Below, piece after piece: positions 8,940 to 17,110 of a stretch of 64,000 bases of DNA. The stretch spans positions 1-64,000 of the forward strand of contig NZ_BOPH01000129.1 of assembly GCF_016863655.1 (NCBI RefSeq), in the 5' to 3' direction. This DNA is from Virgisporangium ochraceum. GTDB taxonomy: Bacteria > Actinomycetota > Actinomycetes > Mycobacteriales > Micromonosporaceae. The notes beneath the pieces are model-generated. The model saw nothing but the letters and a program-made list of their open reading frames with translations, was not told the DNA's origin and did not search any database. How positions within the stretch are numbered: position 1 is the stretch's first letter; each line of letters starts with the position of its first letter. Position numbers and translations under genes: made by a program.

Positions 8940-9941
8940 ATGAAGAAGTATAGACCCTTCGAGGCAACCGAGCATAAGCTCGGCACGGCCGAGAGGTCAG
9001 TTATGGAAGGGGGTCACGTCTGGACGAACGTATGGTGCCGTCTCCCGAGCAAGCTAGCTGAACTAGTCAGGGCGGGATACTTGCTGAAGTTGATTGCTGG
9101 ATGGTCCGGCTGGCATCCGCTGACCGACCGGGCCGCTCGTCTCGGAACCCCGCGCGGTCCAGGCCTGTACCGGGTGAGAGCCGTTGGTGATACGGGGCTC
9201 GCTTACGTCGGTCAGACGAAGAGTCTGTCCAGACGGCTCAACCACCTGACCGTCCTCTACCAAGACGAAATTCCTTACAACGACCCGCACACGGCGGCAC
9301 CGTGCTTGTGGGTGATGCGCACCGTCCATGGGGCCGAGTTCGAGTTCTCGGTGGTTGAGGTGGCGGGCGACGTCCGTGACCGCATGGCAGCGGAGTCCGT
9401 CGTGGTGTCTGAGCACCGGGCCGAGTTCGGGCGGTCGCCGACGGCCAGCTTTGGGCGGATGCCCGACGGATGGGTCAAGTCGTCCGGCAACAACAAGCGG
9501 CTAGCGCAAGCGGGCCGCCTGGTCCGCGGTTACCCGGATTCGCGCAAACGCCGCTCTGGCGATCACCCCTCAGTTCTCGACTCTGGCCGTGACCCGACCG
9601 CGCCGGACTGGGCAGCAATGCCGTGGAGCCGGTGGAGTTCCAACCTCATCACCCGACCAATCGCTGGGCAGATCCTCGGTGTCTACCGCGTCCGTCGCTC
9701 CGGTGACCACACCCTTCTGTACATCGGTCAGGGCCGCGTCAACGCTCGGCTGACCGCCCACGTCCTCAAAGGCCGTCGCGCCAGCCGCGACCATCATGCA
9801 GCATTCGCCGGAGACCTTGAAGCTTCCTGGGTAGCCCTGCCCGGCTGCACCCCCGCCCAACGGATGGAGGTCGAGTGCGACCTTATCGCGAGCCACATCC
9901 TCAGGACGAAACACGCTCCAGAGCTCCAGTTCCTGGGATGA
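8940..9941 (+). CDS. Tandem GIY-YIG domain protein (putative nuclease)
   Basis: Contains two GIY-YIG modules in 333 aa. The first has GLYRVRAVGDTGLAYVGQ with a downstream Arg (SLSRRL) and a Glu-containing helix (AAESVVVSEH). The second has GVYRVRRSGDHTLLYIGQ, an Arg (NARL), His (TAHV) and Glu (MEVECDLIASH). Both keep the GxY and YxG pairs, Arg and Glu expected of an active site. ATG 8940 opens the frame; ATG 9003 is an alternative. It is co-directional with dpdA, 151 bases downstream. No GIY-YIG protein is among the Dpd proteins I know, so a restriction or quality-control role tied to DNA modification is inference. No DNA-binding domain of a homing endonuclease is visible. Confidence 0.72.
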   Translation: MKKYRPFEATEHKLGTAERSVMEGGHVWTNVWCRLPSKLAELVRAGYLLKLIAGWSGWHPLTDRAARLGTPRGPGLYRVRAVGDTGLAYVGQTKSLSRRLNHLTVLYQDEIPYNDPHTAAPCLWVMRTVHGAEFEFSVVEVAGDVRDRMAAESVVVSEHRAEFGRSPTASFGRMPDGWVKSSGNNKRLAQAGRLVRGYPDSRKRRSGDHPSVLDSGRDPTAPDWAAMPWSRWSSNLITRPIAGQILGVYRVRRSGDHTLLYIGQGRVNARLTAHVLKGRRASRDHHAAFAGDLEASWVALPGCTPAQRMEVECDLIASHILRTKHAPELQFLG

Positions 9942-10346
9942 AGTCTGCCCAGGCAAAGGGGCACGCCGGGACAGGCGGTGACCCAAGCGCCGGTAAACGA
10001 ACTCGACGAGGCCGCGACGTATGTACGTATGAAGACGGCTGGACAACGGCCAGGCGTGATCGCGGTCTGGCTCTGTTCCCATTTCTCCAGAGGTCCGGAC
10101 TGCGGGTTCATGAGGCCCTGGAAGTGTTGTACAGCCGCTTTACCTCGGCTAAGTCTTGAACCACAACGCCGACCTCGAGGTTGCGGGGCAGCGCCTTTGT
10201 TCGGTGACGTTGGCGCTGCTGGTCAGGGCCAGTGTGATGGTCGACCGTGAGCAGTTTGGCGTGGAGGGCGGCCCGGGAGTTGCCGACAACGGGTCGCCGA
10301 TGCGCGGGCCAGCGCCAGAACGTGGCGCGGTGCCGCAATCAGCGTC
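9942..10346. other. Convergent intergenic region, nothing recognised
   Basis: This region lies between the GIY-YIG gene (+) and the decayed ankyrin gene (-). Open frames here (for example 10156-10458 + and 10108-10338 -) show no family resemblance and overlap the ankyrin remnant. A short direct duplication, ACGTATGTACGTATG, is at about 10017-10031. Confidence 0.4.
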
Positions 10347-11010
10347 CTACACGAAACCCTCTTCGAGAAGGGTGGTGCCGCCACACGTGATGTCGTGGCG
10401 CTGTCTGGATCCCCCAACGACGCGGCATCAGCTATCCGAATTTGGCTTGGCCACGTGACCGTCCCCGTCGAGGCGCAACGAGAAGCCCCCGTACATGCCC
10501 GGTACCGGGAACCAGATCGCGGGTGGGTCGAGTTCCAGCGGAGCCTCGAGTTCAGGAAGCCGCAGGGCGCTCTCGTCGACCTGCCGCGCGGCCCGCTCGC
10601 GGATCAGCGCATGGAGGTAGGACTGGAGTCGTAGGAGCACACCGGTGGGGACCTGGCATCGGTAGGCCGGCTCCAGTTCTAGCAGCAGCGCATCGTGACC
10701 CAGCCGGGCGGCGACGTCGTAAGGCCGTTCGCCCCCTGGCGTCGCGGATCGTGCGCCACGCGCCCCGCTCCACGAGCTCGCGGACCACGGCGATCGGCGC
10801 GTTTCCGTGCGCCGCCTGGTGCAGCGGCGTGTATCCGGATCTGCCGCCGGGACGGACCGTGTTGGCCAGCTGCGGATCCTCGTCGAGGGTGGCGAGTACG
10901 GCGGGCCAGCGATACTCGCTGGCATCGTCGGCGAGCCGGTTCCGTAGCTCCTTGTGCGAGTCGGTCAACGATTCGGTATTGCCGACGCCGTCCCATGATG
11001 GGGTGTCCAT
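10347..11010 (-). pseudogene. Decayed ankyrin-repeat protein gene at the end of the BREX operon
   Basis: ATG 11010, preceded by GAGGAGC and 14 bases after brxHI, begins an ankyrin protein (YTPLHQAAHGNAPIAVVREL). The frame breaks in a C5 run (10732-10736 on the + strand): one extra base shifts ...WRTIRDARG out of phase with its continuation ERPYDVAARLGHDALLLELEP. The second frame runs through the family C-terminal part (VPGMYGGFSLRLDGDG) to an in-frame TGA at 10428-10430 where relatives have Trp. It then remains readable as CRVVGGSRQRHDIT and ends LLEEGFV at 10347. Two lesions argue for a pseudogene, though sequencing error cannot be excluded. It is co-directional with BREX and was probably its last gene. 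Confidence 0.75.
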
Positions 11011-11024
11011 GGGCTCCTCGGATG

Positions 11025-13124
11025 TCAGGTGGCGGAGACGAATCTCGTGGGTTCCTTGAGAATGGCGGCGGCACCATCGAGGTCGGCCAGTCGGGCGGCC
11101 AGTGTGGCGATGGCGAGCCGTTCCGGTAGTGCGGCGTTGAATTTTAGTCCTTCCAACGCCTTATGGTCGGGTTCGGGTAGGCAGAGCCGTTGTGCCGCGT
11201 CGGCGGTCAGTTGCCGCCATTCCGACGGGGTCAGGTTGTCGCGGAGCCGGATCTGCCGGTCGTCGTAGCGCTGGACGGGGTCGATGACCTCGGTCAGGGT
11301 GGCGGCGAGGGTCGCGTTGGCGCGGTATCCCGCCCAGGTCCACCAGCGCAGGTCTTCGCCGCCGTCGCGGAGGATCACCGTTCCTCCGGGGTGGACGGTG
11401 CTGCTCAGTTCGTCCCGTTCGGTGGCGAGCCGGTCGGTGGCCCGGCGGGTCATCCGGACCGGCGGGTCGGCGCCGAGGAGCACTTCTCGCACTGCGCGGG
11501 TCAGTTCGTGGGAGGTGCCGACGATCGCGCCGGCGGGTGCGGTCCAGCGGGCCCGTCCACCCGAGTCGGCGGGTTCGACGAAGCAGCGGCGGCGTCGCCA
11601 GTCGATGTAGGTGACGCGCCAGCTGCGGCCGGCGAGCAGGAGCAGCCGGTCACCGCGGACCTCGTCGGTGAGCAGGCCCGGGTCGACCCTGCCGAGTTCG
11701 TCGCGGCCGGTGAGCACGGTGAACTCGGGTGCGCCGGTGAACACGGCAGTCATGTCCATGAAGTGGCGCCGGCCGAACCGCCGTTCGGCCTGTGGGCCGA
11801 TGAACAGCATGCCCTGGTCGCTGTCGAGGAAGCCTTCGGAGACTAGGTGGCGCACGAGGACGTCGGCGCCGAAGGGCCGCAGCCCGTTCCACCATCCGGC
11901 GACGACGCGGTCGCCGATGCGGTGTTCCTGCAGCGCCAACGCCAGGATCTGCTGGGCGACGATGTGCCGCGGCTCCGGCGGCGCCTCGACCGGTTCGACC
12001 CAGCCGCGCCGCCACAGCAGCAGCAACGCGGCGGCTTCGGCGAGTGCGTCGCCGCTCAGAGTCAGGAACAGGCAATTGCGGGTGGTGCCTGGACGGCGGC
12101 CGGTGCGGCCGAGGCGTTGGAGGAACGACGCCACGGTGGCAGGTGCGTCGATCTGGATGACCCGGTCGAGGTCGCCGACATCGATGCCGAGCTCCAGGGT
12201 GCTGGTCGACACGATGACACAGTCCCGTGCTTCGGTAAACGCCTGCTCAGCGCGGCGTCGCTCGTCGGTGGACAGCGACGCGTGCGAGAGGAACGTGGTG
12301 ACGCCTTCGGCGCGGAGGAGCTGTCCGAGGTGCTCGACGACCTGCCGGGACTCGCAGAAGACCAGCCGCTTCTCGCCGGCGTGCAGGGAGGCGATGACTG
12401 TGGCGGCGTTGGTGAGCGACCCGACGAAGTCGAGTTCGACCTCGGCGTCGACCGGGCCGGCGGCGGATGTGTCAGGGGCGACGATCGTCGCGGTTCGCGT
12501 TCCCGCGGATGAGCCCTGGAGCCAGTCGAGCAGTTGGGTGGGATTGCCCACCGTCGCCGACAGTCCGACGCGCTGGATCGGCCGCCCGATGAGGTGGGTG
12601 AGGCGTTCCAGCACGGCGAGCAGGTGCCAGCCGCGGTCGTCACCGGCGAACGCGTGGACCTCGTCGACGACGACCGCCTGCAGGCCGGCGAAGAACGCGC
12701 GATGGTCGACCGTGGTGCTGACGAGCATCGACTCCAGTGACTCAGGCGTGGTGAGCAGGATGTCAGGCCGTTCGAAGAGGATGGCGCGGCGGCGGCTGGT
12801 CGGGACGTCGCCGTGCCAGACGGCCGCCCGCCGGCCGAGCCATCCGGCGTAGGTCTCCAGCCGGGGGAGCAGGTTGTTCAGCAGCGCCTTGAGCGGACAC
12901 ACGTACAACACCGACGTCGCGGTCCACCGCTGTGCGGCCATCCGGGTCAACAGCGGGAAGACGGCCGCCTCGGTCTTCCCGCCGGCTGTCGGCGCGAGCA
13001 GCAGCGCGTCGTCGCCGGCGAGCACGGGCGTCACCGCGTCGGCCTGCAGGGGACGCAGGTCGGGCCAGCCGAGGCTGTTCACGATGTGGTGCAGCAGCAC
13101 GGGATCGAGGTCAGCGGCCGGCAT
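11025..13124 (-). CDS. brxHI: BrxHI, Lhr-like DEAD/DEAH helicase of type 2 BREX
   Basis: Superfamily 2 helicase of 699 aa. Walker A APTAGGKTEAA is near residue 45, the motif II DEVH near 160, and GLSATVGN is motif III. The second RecA lobe has VFCESRQVVEHL and the motif VI QRLGRTGRRPG. A long C-terminal region follows, as in Lhr-type helicases. It is the last intact gene of the pglY-pglZ-brxD-brxHI run, 7 bases after brxD. In type 2 BREX loci this helicase is a standard component. It acts on DNA in the cytoplasm; its exact role in phage exclusion is not established. Confidence 0.92.
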   Translation of the reverse strand: MPAADLDPVLLHHIVNSLGWPDLRPLQADAVTPVLAGDDALLLAPTAGGKTEAAVFPLLTRMAAQRWTATSVLYVCPLKALLNNLLPRLETYAGWLGRRAAVWHGDVPTSRRRAILFERPDILLTTPESLESMLVSTTVDHRAFFAGLQAVVVDEVHAFAGDDRGWHLLAVLERLTHLIGRPIQRVGLSATVGNPTQLLDWLQGSSAGTRTATIVAPDTSAAGPVDAEVELDFVGSLTNAATVIASLHAGEKRLVFCESRQVVEHLGQLLRAEGVTTFLSHASLSTDERRRAEQAFTEARDCVIVSTSTLELGIDVGDLDRVIQIDAPATVASFLQRLGRTGRRPGTTRNCLFLTLSGDALAEAAALLLLWRRGWVEPVEAPPEPRHIVAQQILALALQEHRIGDRVVAGWWNGLRPFGADVLVRHLVSEGFLDSDQGMLFIGPQAERRFGRRHFMDMTAVFTGAPEFTVLTGRDELGRVDPGLLTDEVRGDRLLLLAGRSWRVTYIDWRRRRCFVEPADSGGRARWTAPAGAIVGTSHELTRAVREVLLGADPPVRMTRRATDRLATERDELSSTVHPGGTVILRDGGEDLRWWTWAGYRANATLAATLTEVIDPVQRYDDRQIRLRDNLTPSEWRQLTADAAQRLCLPEPDHKALEGLKFNAALPERLAIATLAARLADLDGAAAILKEPTRFVSAT

Positions 13125-13131
13125 CAGCGCA

Positions 13132-14436
13132 TCACAGCGGCAGGTCGATGTCGTCCGCCGACGCGGCCGCGTTGCGCTCCACGTCGGTCAGTTCGTCGGA
13201 GCGCAGGGTCAGCGCGTAATGCTGGCGCGGGTCGTAGTCGGGGAACTGGTCGACCCGGTCGAGGACGTCGGCGACGAGCTTCTTCAGGTAGACCCGTGGC
13301 GCGACGCCGACCTTGCCGCCCAGCCTGCCGGCGACCGCCGTCGCCAGTTCGGCCAGATAGGCGTCGTCGACCCGCGCGTCGACCGCCGGACTGCCGTAGA
13401 GGCCGCGGACCTTGCGGCCGAGTGCGGTGAGCGACTCGACGGTGAAGCCCGGCAGCCGGATCTGCACCGCCCGGGGGTTGTCCCAGCGGGCGTCGGGGCC
13501 GAAGTCGGTCGCCAGCCGTTGGGCGAGCGGGGCGAGCCGCTGGGCACCCTGCGGGCCGTCGTAGAACGCGGGCGTGCCGGTGATGACGAGGAACAGCCCC
13601 GGAAACCGTCCACTGTGGACCTCGTCGACCAGCTGGCGCAACGCGTTGAGAGCCTTGTCCCGCGCGTCAGACCGCATCCGTTGCAAGGTCTCGACCTCGT
13701 CGAGCACCAGCAGCAGCCCGGGATGGCCGCTGTCACGTAGCACGGTCAGCAGCCCTTGGAGGAAGCTCAACGCGCCGAAGTGGTCGAGGTCGCCCTTGAC
13801 CCCGGCGGTGCGCCGCACCGCCGCTGCCACGTGTGGCTGCCCGCCGAGCCATGCGGCCAACCCGTCGGCGGTGGCAGGGTCCCCTGTGGACACCGCCGAC
13901 CGGTACGCACGCAGTGCCGCCGCGAACGCCGACGTGTCGCGGGCGACGCCGGCGAGGCGCTTCTCCATCAGGTCCCCGACGGCCCGGTCGAGCGCCTCGG
14001 CGTCGTCTTCGGCGACCTGACCGGTGGCGAGGACGTCCTCCTCCAGCGCGAAGGTCCACCCGTCGAGGACGGGACGCAGCGCGCTGGGCGGGAACTGCTC
14101 GGTGGACAGGCGTTCCACGAGGCGCCGGTACACCGTCTCCATCCGGTGCAGCGGCGTTTCCGTCTCGGAGATCTGGACCTCGGCCGCCGCGAGACCGCGC
14201 CGCTTCGCGCGTTCGGCGAGCCACCGGGTGAGGAACGTCTTGCCGGCGCCGTACTCGCCGCGCACGGCTTTGAAGACGCTGCCGCCGCCGGACACCCGGT
14301 CGAGGTCCTCGTCGAAGGCGGTGACGAACCGGTCGAGACCGACGGCCAGCGCGTCGAGGCCGTTCATCGGCACGGCTCCGCGGCGCAGCGCGTCGATGAT
14401 GTCGCGCCGCCGCCGGGCCGACACGTCAGCGGTCAT
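13132..14436 (-). CDS. brxD: BrxD, ATPase of type 2 BREX
   Basis: P-loop ATPase of 434 aa. Walker A GEYGAGKTFLTRWLAE is near residue 62, Walker B LLLVLDEVETLQRM near 245, and a sensor-like VITGTPAFYDGPQG follows. This is the BREX ATPase type restricted to type 2 systems, where it sits between pglZ and brxHI exactly as here. Its start lies 11 bases inside the pglZ 3' end, which indicates translational coupling. Confidence 0.92.
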   Translation of the reverse strand: MTADVSARRRRDIIDALRRGAVPMNGLDALAVGLDRFVTAFDEDLDRVSGGGSVFKAVRGEYGAGKTFLTRWLAERAKRRGLAAAEVQISETETPLHRMETVYRRLVERLSTEQFPPSALRPVLDGWTFALEEDVLATGQVAEDDAEALDRAVGDLMEKRLAGVARDTSAFAAALRAYRSAVSTGDPATADGLAAWLGGQPHVAAAVRRTAGVKGDLDHFGALSFLQGLLTVLRDSGHPGLLLVLDEVETLQRMRSDARDKALNALRQLVDEVHSGRFPGLFLVITGTPAFYDGPQGAQRLAPLAQRLATDFGPDARWDNPRAVQIRLPGFTVESLTALGRKVRGLYGSPAVDARVDDAYLAELATAVAGRLGGKVGVAPRVYLKKLVADVLDRVDQFPDYDPRQHYALTLRSDELTDVERNAAASADDIDLPL

Positions 14437-17110
14437 CGGCCAACCCGAACTGTTCGACCAGTAGATCCCGGTCGAGTTTCACGGTGTGCCCGTCCGGGTC
14501 GAGTTCGAGGACCGGGTATCCCTCGACCTGCAGCAGTTTCTGCAAGGCGGTGACGGTGAACCGGATGCGGTGCGCCGGCACCTCCGCTGCGGCGGCGAGG
14601 GTTTCCAGCGTCGCCCGTCCACCGCGGGTCAGCAACGCGGCGACGAGCGCGGCCACCCGGGCGTCGGGAAGCGGGGCACGGGTGCCGCGCCGCTGCCGGT
14701 ACAGGTCGCTCGCGAGCAGACGGTCCACAAGGGACGGTGGCGGTGCCGTCGGTGCGGCGGCCGGTTCGGCGACCAGGTCGAAAAGGGTGTCGCCCGTGGG
14801 CTGCGTGGCCTTGTTCGCAGGGCGCCGTCCGGCAGGCGGCGCTGGGGCTGCAGCGGCGGTGACCGGTTCCCGCCACCAGTCCGGGCTCGCCACCGGTGCG
14901 CCCGACCAGCCGGGCAGCACCTTCTCGTCGTGGGCGGAGAACACCAGTAGCGGGATGACGGCCTCGGCCGCGGATGCCCCGCCGTGGTAGCCGGACTTGC
15001 GGGGTCCGTACCGGATGTCCTCCCGCCACGGCAGGACCACCGTCCCACCTCCGGCCGCGACCCGGCTGCCTGTCACGAGAACCTCGCCGTCACCCGGCGG
15101 TGGTGTGGCAGGCCGCCACCGGTTCTCACTCGACGGGCTGGGCAGCGTCACCGCGTCCGGGCCGCGGTCGATGACGTGCCCGTGGTCGGAGACCACGATG
15201 ACGACCCGGCCGGTCGCCAGCGCGAGCAGGTCACGTACCGCGGTGACCGTCTCGGTGCTCCACACGACGGTGCCGGGCTCGCTGCGGTCGAGGGCGTCGT
15301 CGATGGTGTTCACCACTGCGGCGACCAGCGGCGTGGTCTCGTCGGCGAGCGCGGCGACCACGTCGGGCGCGAGGGCAGCGCCGGCGCCGGCGCGCAGGTC
15401 ACCCTTGTGCAGCAGCACGGCGGACGGGAACCGGGCGGTGAGCGCGGCGATCTCCTGCTTCTGCTGGCCGACCGCGATCCGGCCGCTGAACAGGCTGCAC
15501 CGGCTCACGTCGGTAACGGTCGGTAGGGCTGCCAGGACGCCGGTGCGTGGGCCGCCGTCAGGCGTGAGTTCCAGCCATGTTCCGCCGGAGGTGACGGACT
15601 CGGCCAGTTCGGTCGCCGCCGCCACGCTCATGCCGTCCATGACGAGCAGCAGCACCCGGTGGCCGCGCTTCATCACCGGCCGGACGAGCCGTTCGAGCAG
15701 ATCCTCCACCCGCAGCAGCGTCCCCGGCGGCTCGTCGGCCTTGGTGGAGGCGGCGAGCAGCGTGGCGAACTGCTCGTCGTGGCGGCAGCGGCGCGTGTCG
15801 ACGGCACGGTGCAGCAACCGGTACGCCTCAGCCACGGTCGGGTCGGTGTCGCCGGCGAAGATGTCCAGCCGGGCACGGTCGACCCAGCCGTCGACGCGCA
15901 CCTGGCGGTGCAGCGCGTCGTGCAGGGTCCGCGGCTTCGGATCGTCCTCTGTGGACAGCCACCGCAGCAGCCGCAGCGCCATCCGCGCGGTGCCGATCCG
16001 GCCAGTGTCCGACGCCCGGTGACCCTCGACCAGGGCGAGGGCTTCCTGCGCGCGGGCGACCTGGTCCGCGCCGGGCCGGGAACCCGAGACCGCCAACCGC
16101 ACGGCGGCGGCGAAGTCACGCATGCGGTGCGTGAATCCGCTGGGCAGGATGGAACTGCCGCCGAGCAGGCCGGTCATGTCCAGGTCGGCCGCGAGCGTCT
16201 CGGCGCGGGCGTGCAACCGGCTCGCCTCGCCGCGGCTGGCGGGGTCGTCGGCGATGCGGTCGATCCACGCCTCGGCTGCCGTGCGGAACGCCTTCGCCTC
16301 CGGATCGGCCAGTCGCCGCCCGCCGAACTTGGCCTCCAGGCGAACCCGGGCCACGGCGATCTCGGTCTGCTGCGCCCGCCGCGGGGCCGGGTCCGGCCAG
16401 AGCAGCCCGACGAGCAGGCCGAGCGGGATGACGTCGGTGCCGTGGCCGGCCCGCACCGCGGCCAGGATCGGTACTGCGGCCGGCCCGGCGACGTCTGACA
16501 GGTAGCTGCCCAGACCGTCGGCGATCGGGTCCGGCAGGCCGGTGAACCGCAGCAGCGCCGCGGCGCCGGTGGTCCACTGCAGCAGGCCGGCACTGTCGAT
16601 CTGGTCGGGCCGGATGCCGAGCAGCGCGGTGACCAGGCTACGCAGCGCGTGGTCGCGGGTGATGACGGTCCCGGCCGGTCGCGGCCAGCCGCTGGCCGGG
16701 GCCAGGTCGGTCAACGCGTCGCAGACCCAGCGGCCGGTGCGGACCAGGGTCGGGTCCAGCGCCGCGCCACCGAACAGCTGCCGGACGACCTCCCACGGGT
16801 CGACGCTGCGCACGGTGCACTGGCTCACGTGCGCGAGGATGCCGTCGCCGAGCTCGGCATCGGACAGATCCGTCAGCAGCACGATCCGCTCGTCCTCGGC
16901 GCGGTCATGCAAAGCCGCCCGGGCCGCCAGGGGAGTGGCGCACGGCACGATCCGGACCTTCACCGAGCCGATCGACACGACCGGCTCACCGTCCCACACC
17001 GGTGTCGCCCGCAGCGCCAGCGCGACCGACTCGTCGTCGGACCGGTCGAGCCACGCCTCGACCTTGCGCCGGATCGCCGCGGGCTGCGCCACCGCTACTG
17101 AGCTCGCCAC
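14426..17110 (-). CDS. pglZ: PglZ, alkaline-phosphatase-superfamily BREX protein
   Basis: Core BREX component of the alkaline phosphatase superfamily, 894 aa. The central PglZ domain shows a metal-binding region LLVMDGMSVAAATELAES (about residue 490) and the VVIVVSDHGHVIDRG motif (about 640). The C-terminal part contains a winged-helix-like stretch (AAAEVPAHRIRFTVTALQKLL). The start is GTG 17110, overlapping the end of pglY by 16 bases. PglZ is the marker protein of BREX; together with PglX it is needed for methylation and exclusion in characterised systems. Confidence 0.95.
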   Translation of the reverse strand: MASSVAVAQPAAIRRKVEAWLDRSDDESVALALRATPVWDGEPVVSIGSVKVRIVPCATPLAARAALHDRAEDERIVLLTDLSDAELGDGILAHVSQCTVRSVDPWEVVRQLFGGAALDPTLVRTGRWVCDALTDLAPASGWPRPAGTVITRDHALRSLVTALLGIRPDQIDSAGLLQWTTGAAALLRFTGLPDPIADGLGSYLSDVAGPAAVPILAAVRAGHGTDVIPLGLLVGLLWPDPAPRRAQQTEIAVARVRLEAKFGGRRLADPEAKAFRTAAEAWIDRIADDPASRGEASRLHARAETLAADLDMTGLLGGSSILPSGFTHRMRDFAAAVRLAVSGSRPGADQVARAQEALALVEGHRASDTGRIGTARMALRLLRWLSTEDDPKPRTLHDALHRQVRVDGWVDRARLDIFAGDTDPTVAEAYRLLHRAVDTRRCRHDEQFATLLAASTKADEPPGTLLRVEDLLERLVRPVMKRGHRVLLLVMDGMSVAAATELAESVTSGGTWLELTPDGGPRTGVLAALPTVTDVSRCSLFSGRIAVGQQKQEIAALTARFPSAVLLHKGDLRAGAGAALAPDVVAALADETTPLVAAVVNTIDDALDRSEPGTVVWSTETVTAVRDLLALATGRVVIVVSDHGHVIDRGPDAVTLPSPSSENRWRPATPPPGDGEVLVTGSRVAAGGGTVVLPWREDIRYGPRKSGYHGGASAAEAVIPLLVFSAHDEKVLPGWSGAPVASPDWWREPVTAAAAPAPPAGRRPANKATQPTGDTLFDLVAEPAAAPTAPPPSLVDRLLASDLYRQRRGTRAPLPDARVAALVAALLTRGGRATLETLAAAAEVPAHRIRFTVTALQKLLQVEGYPVLELDPDGHTVKLDRDLLVEQFGLADDR

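Noticed and set aside
11611..12852. + strand ORF of 413 aa opposite brxHI
   Set aside because: Ser/Arg-rich shadow of a helicase with all motifs intact.
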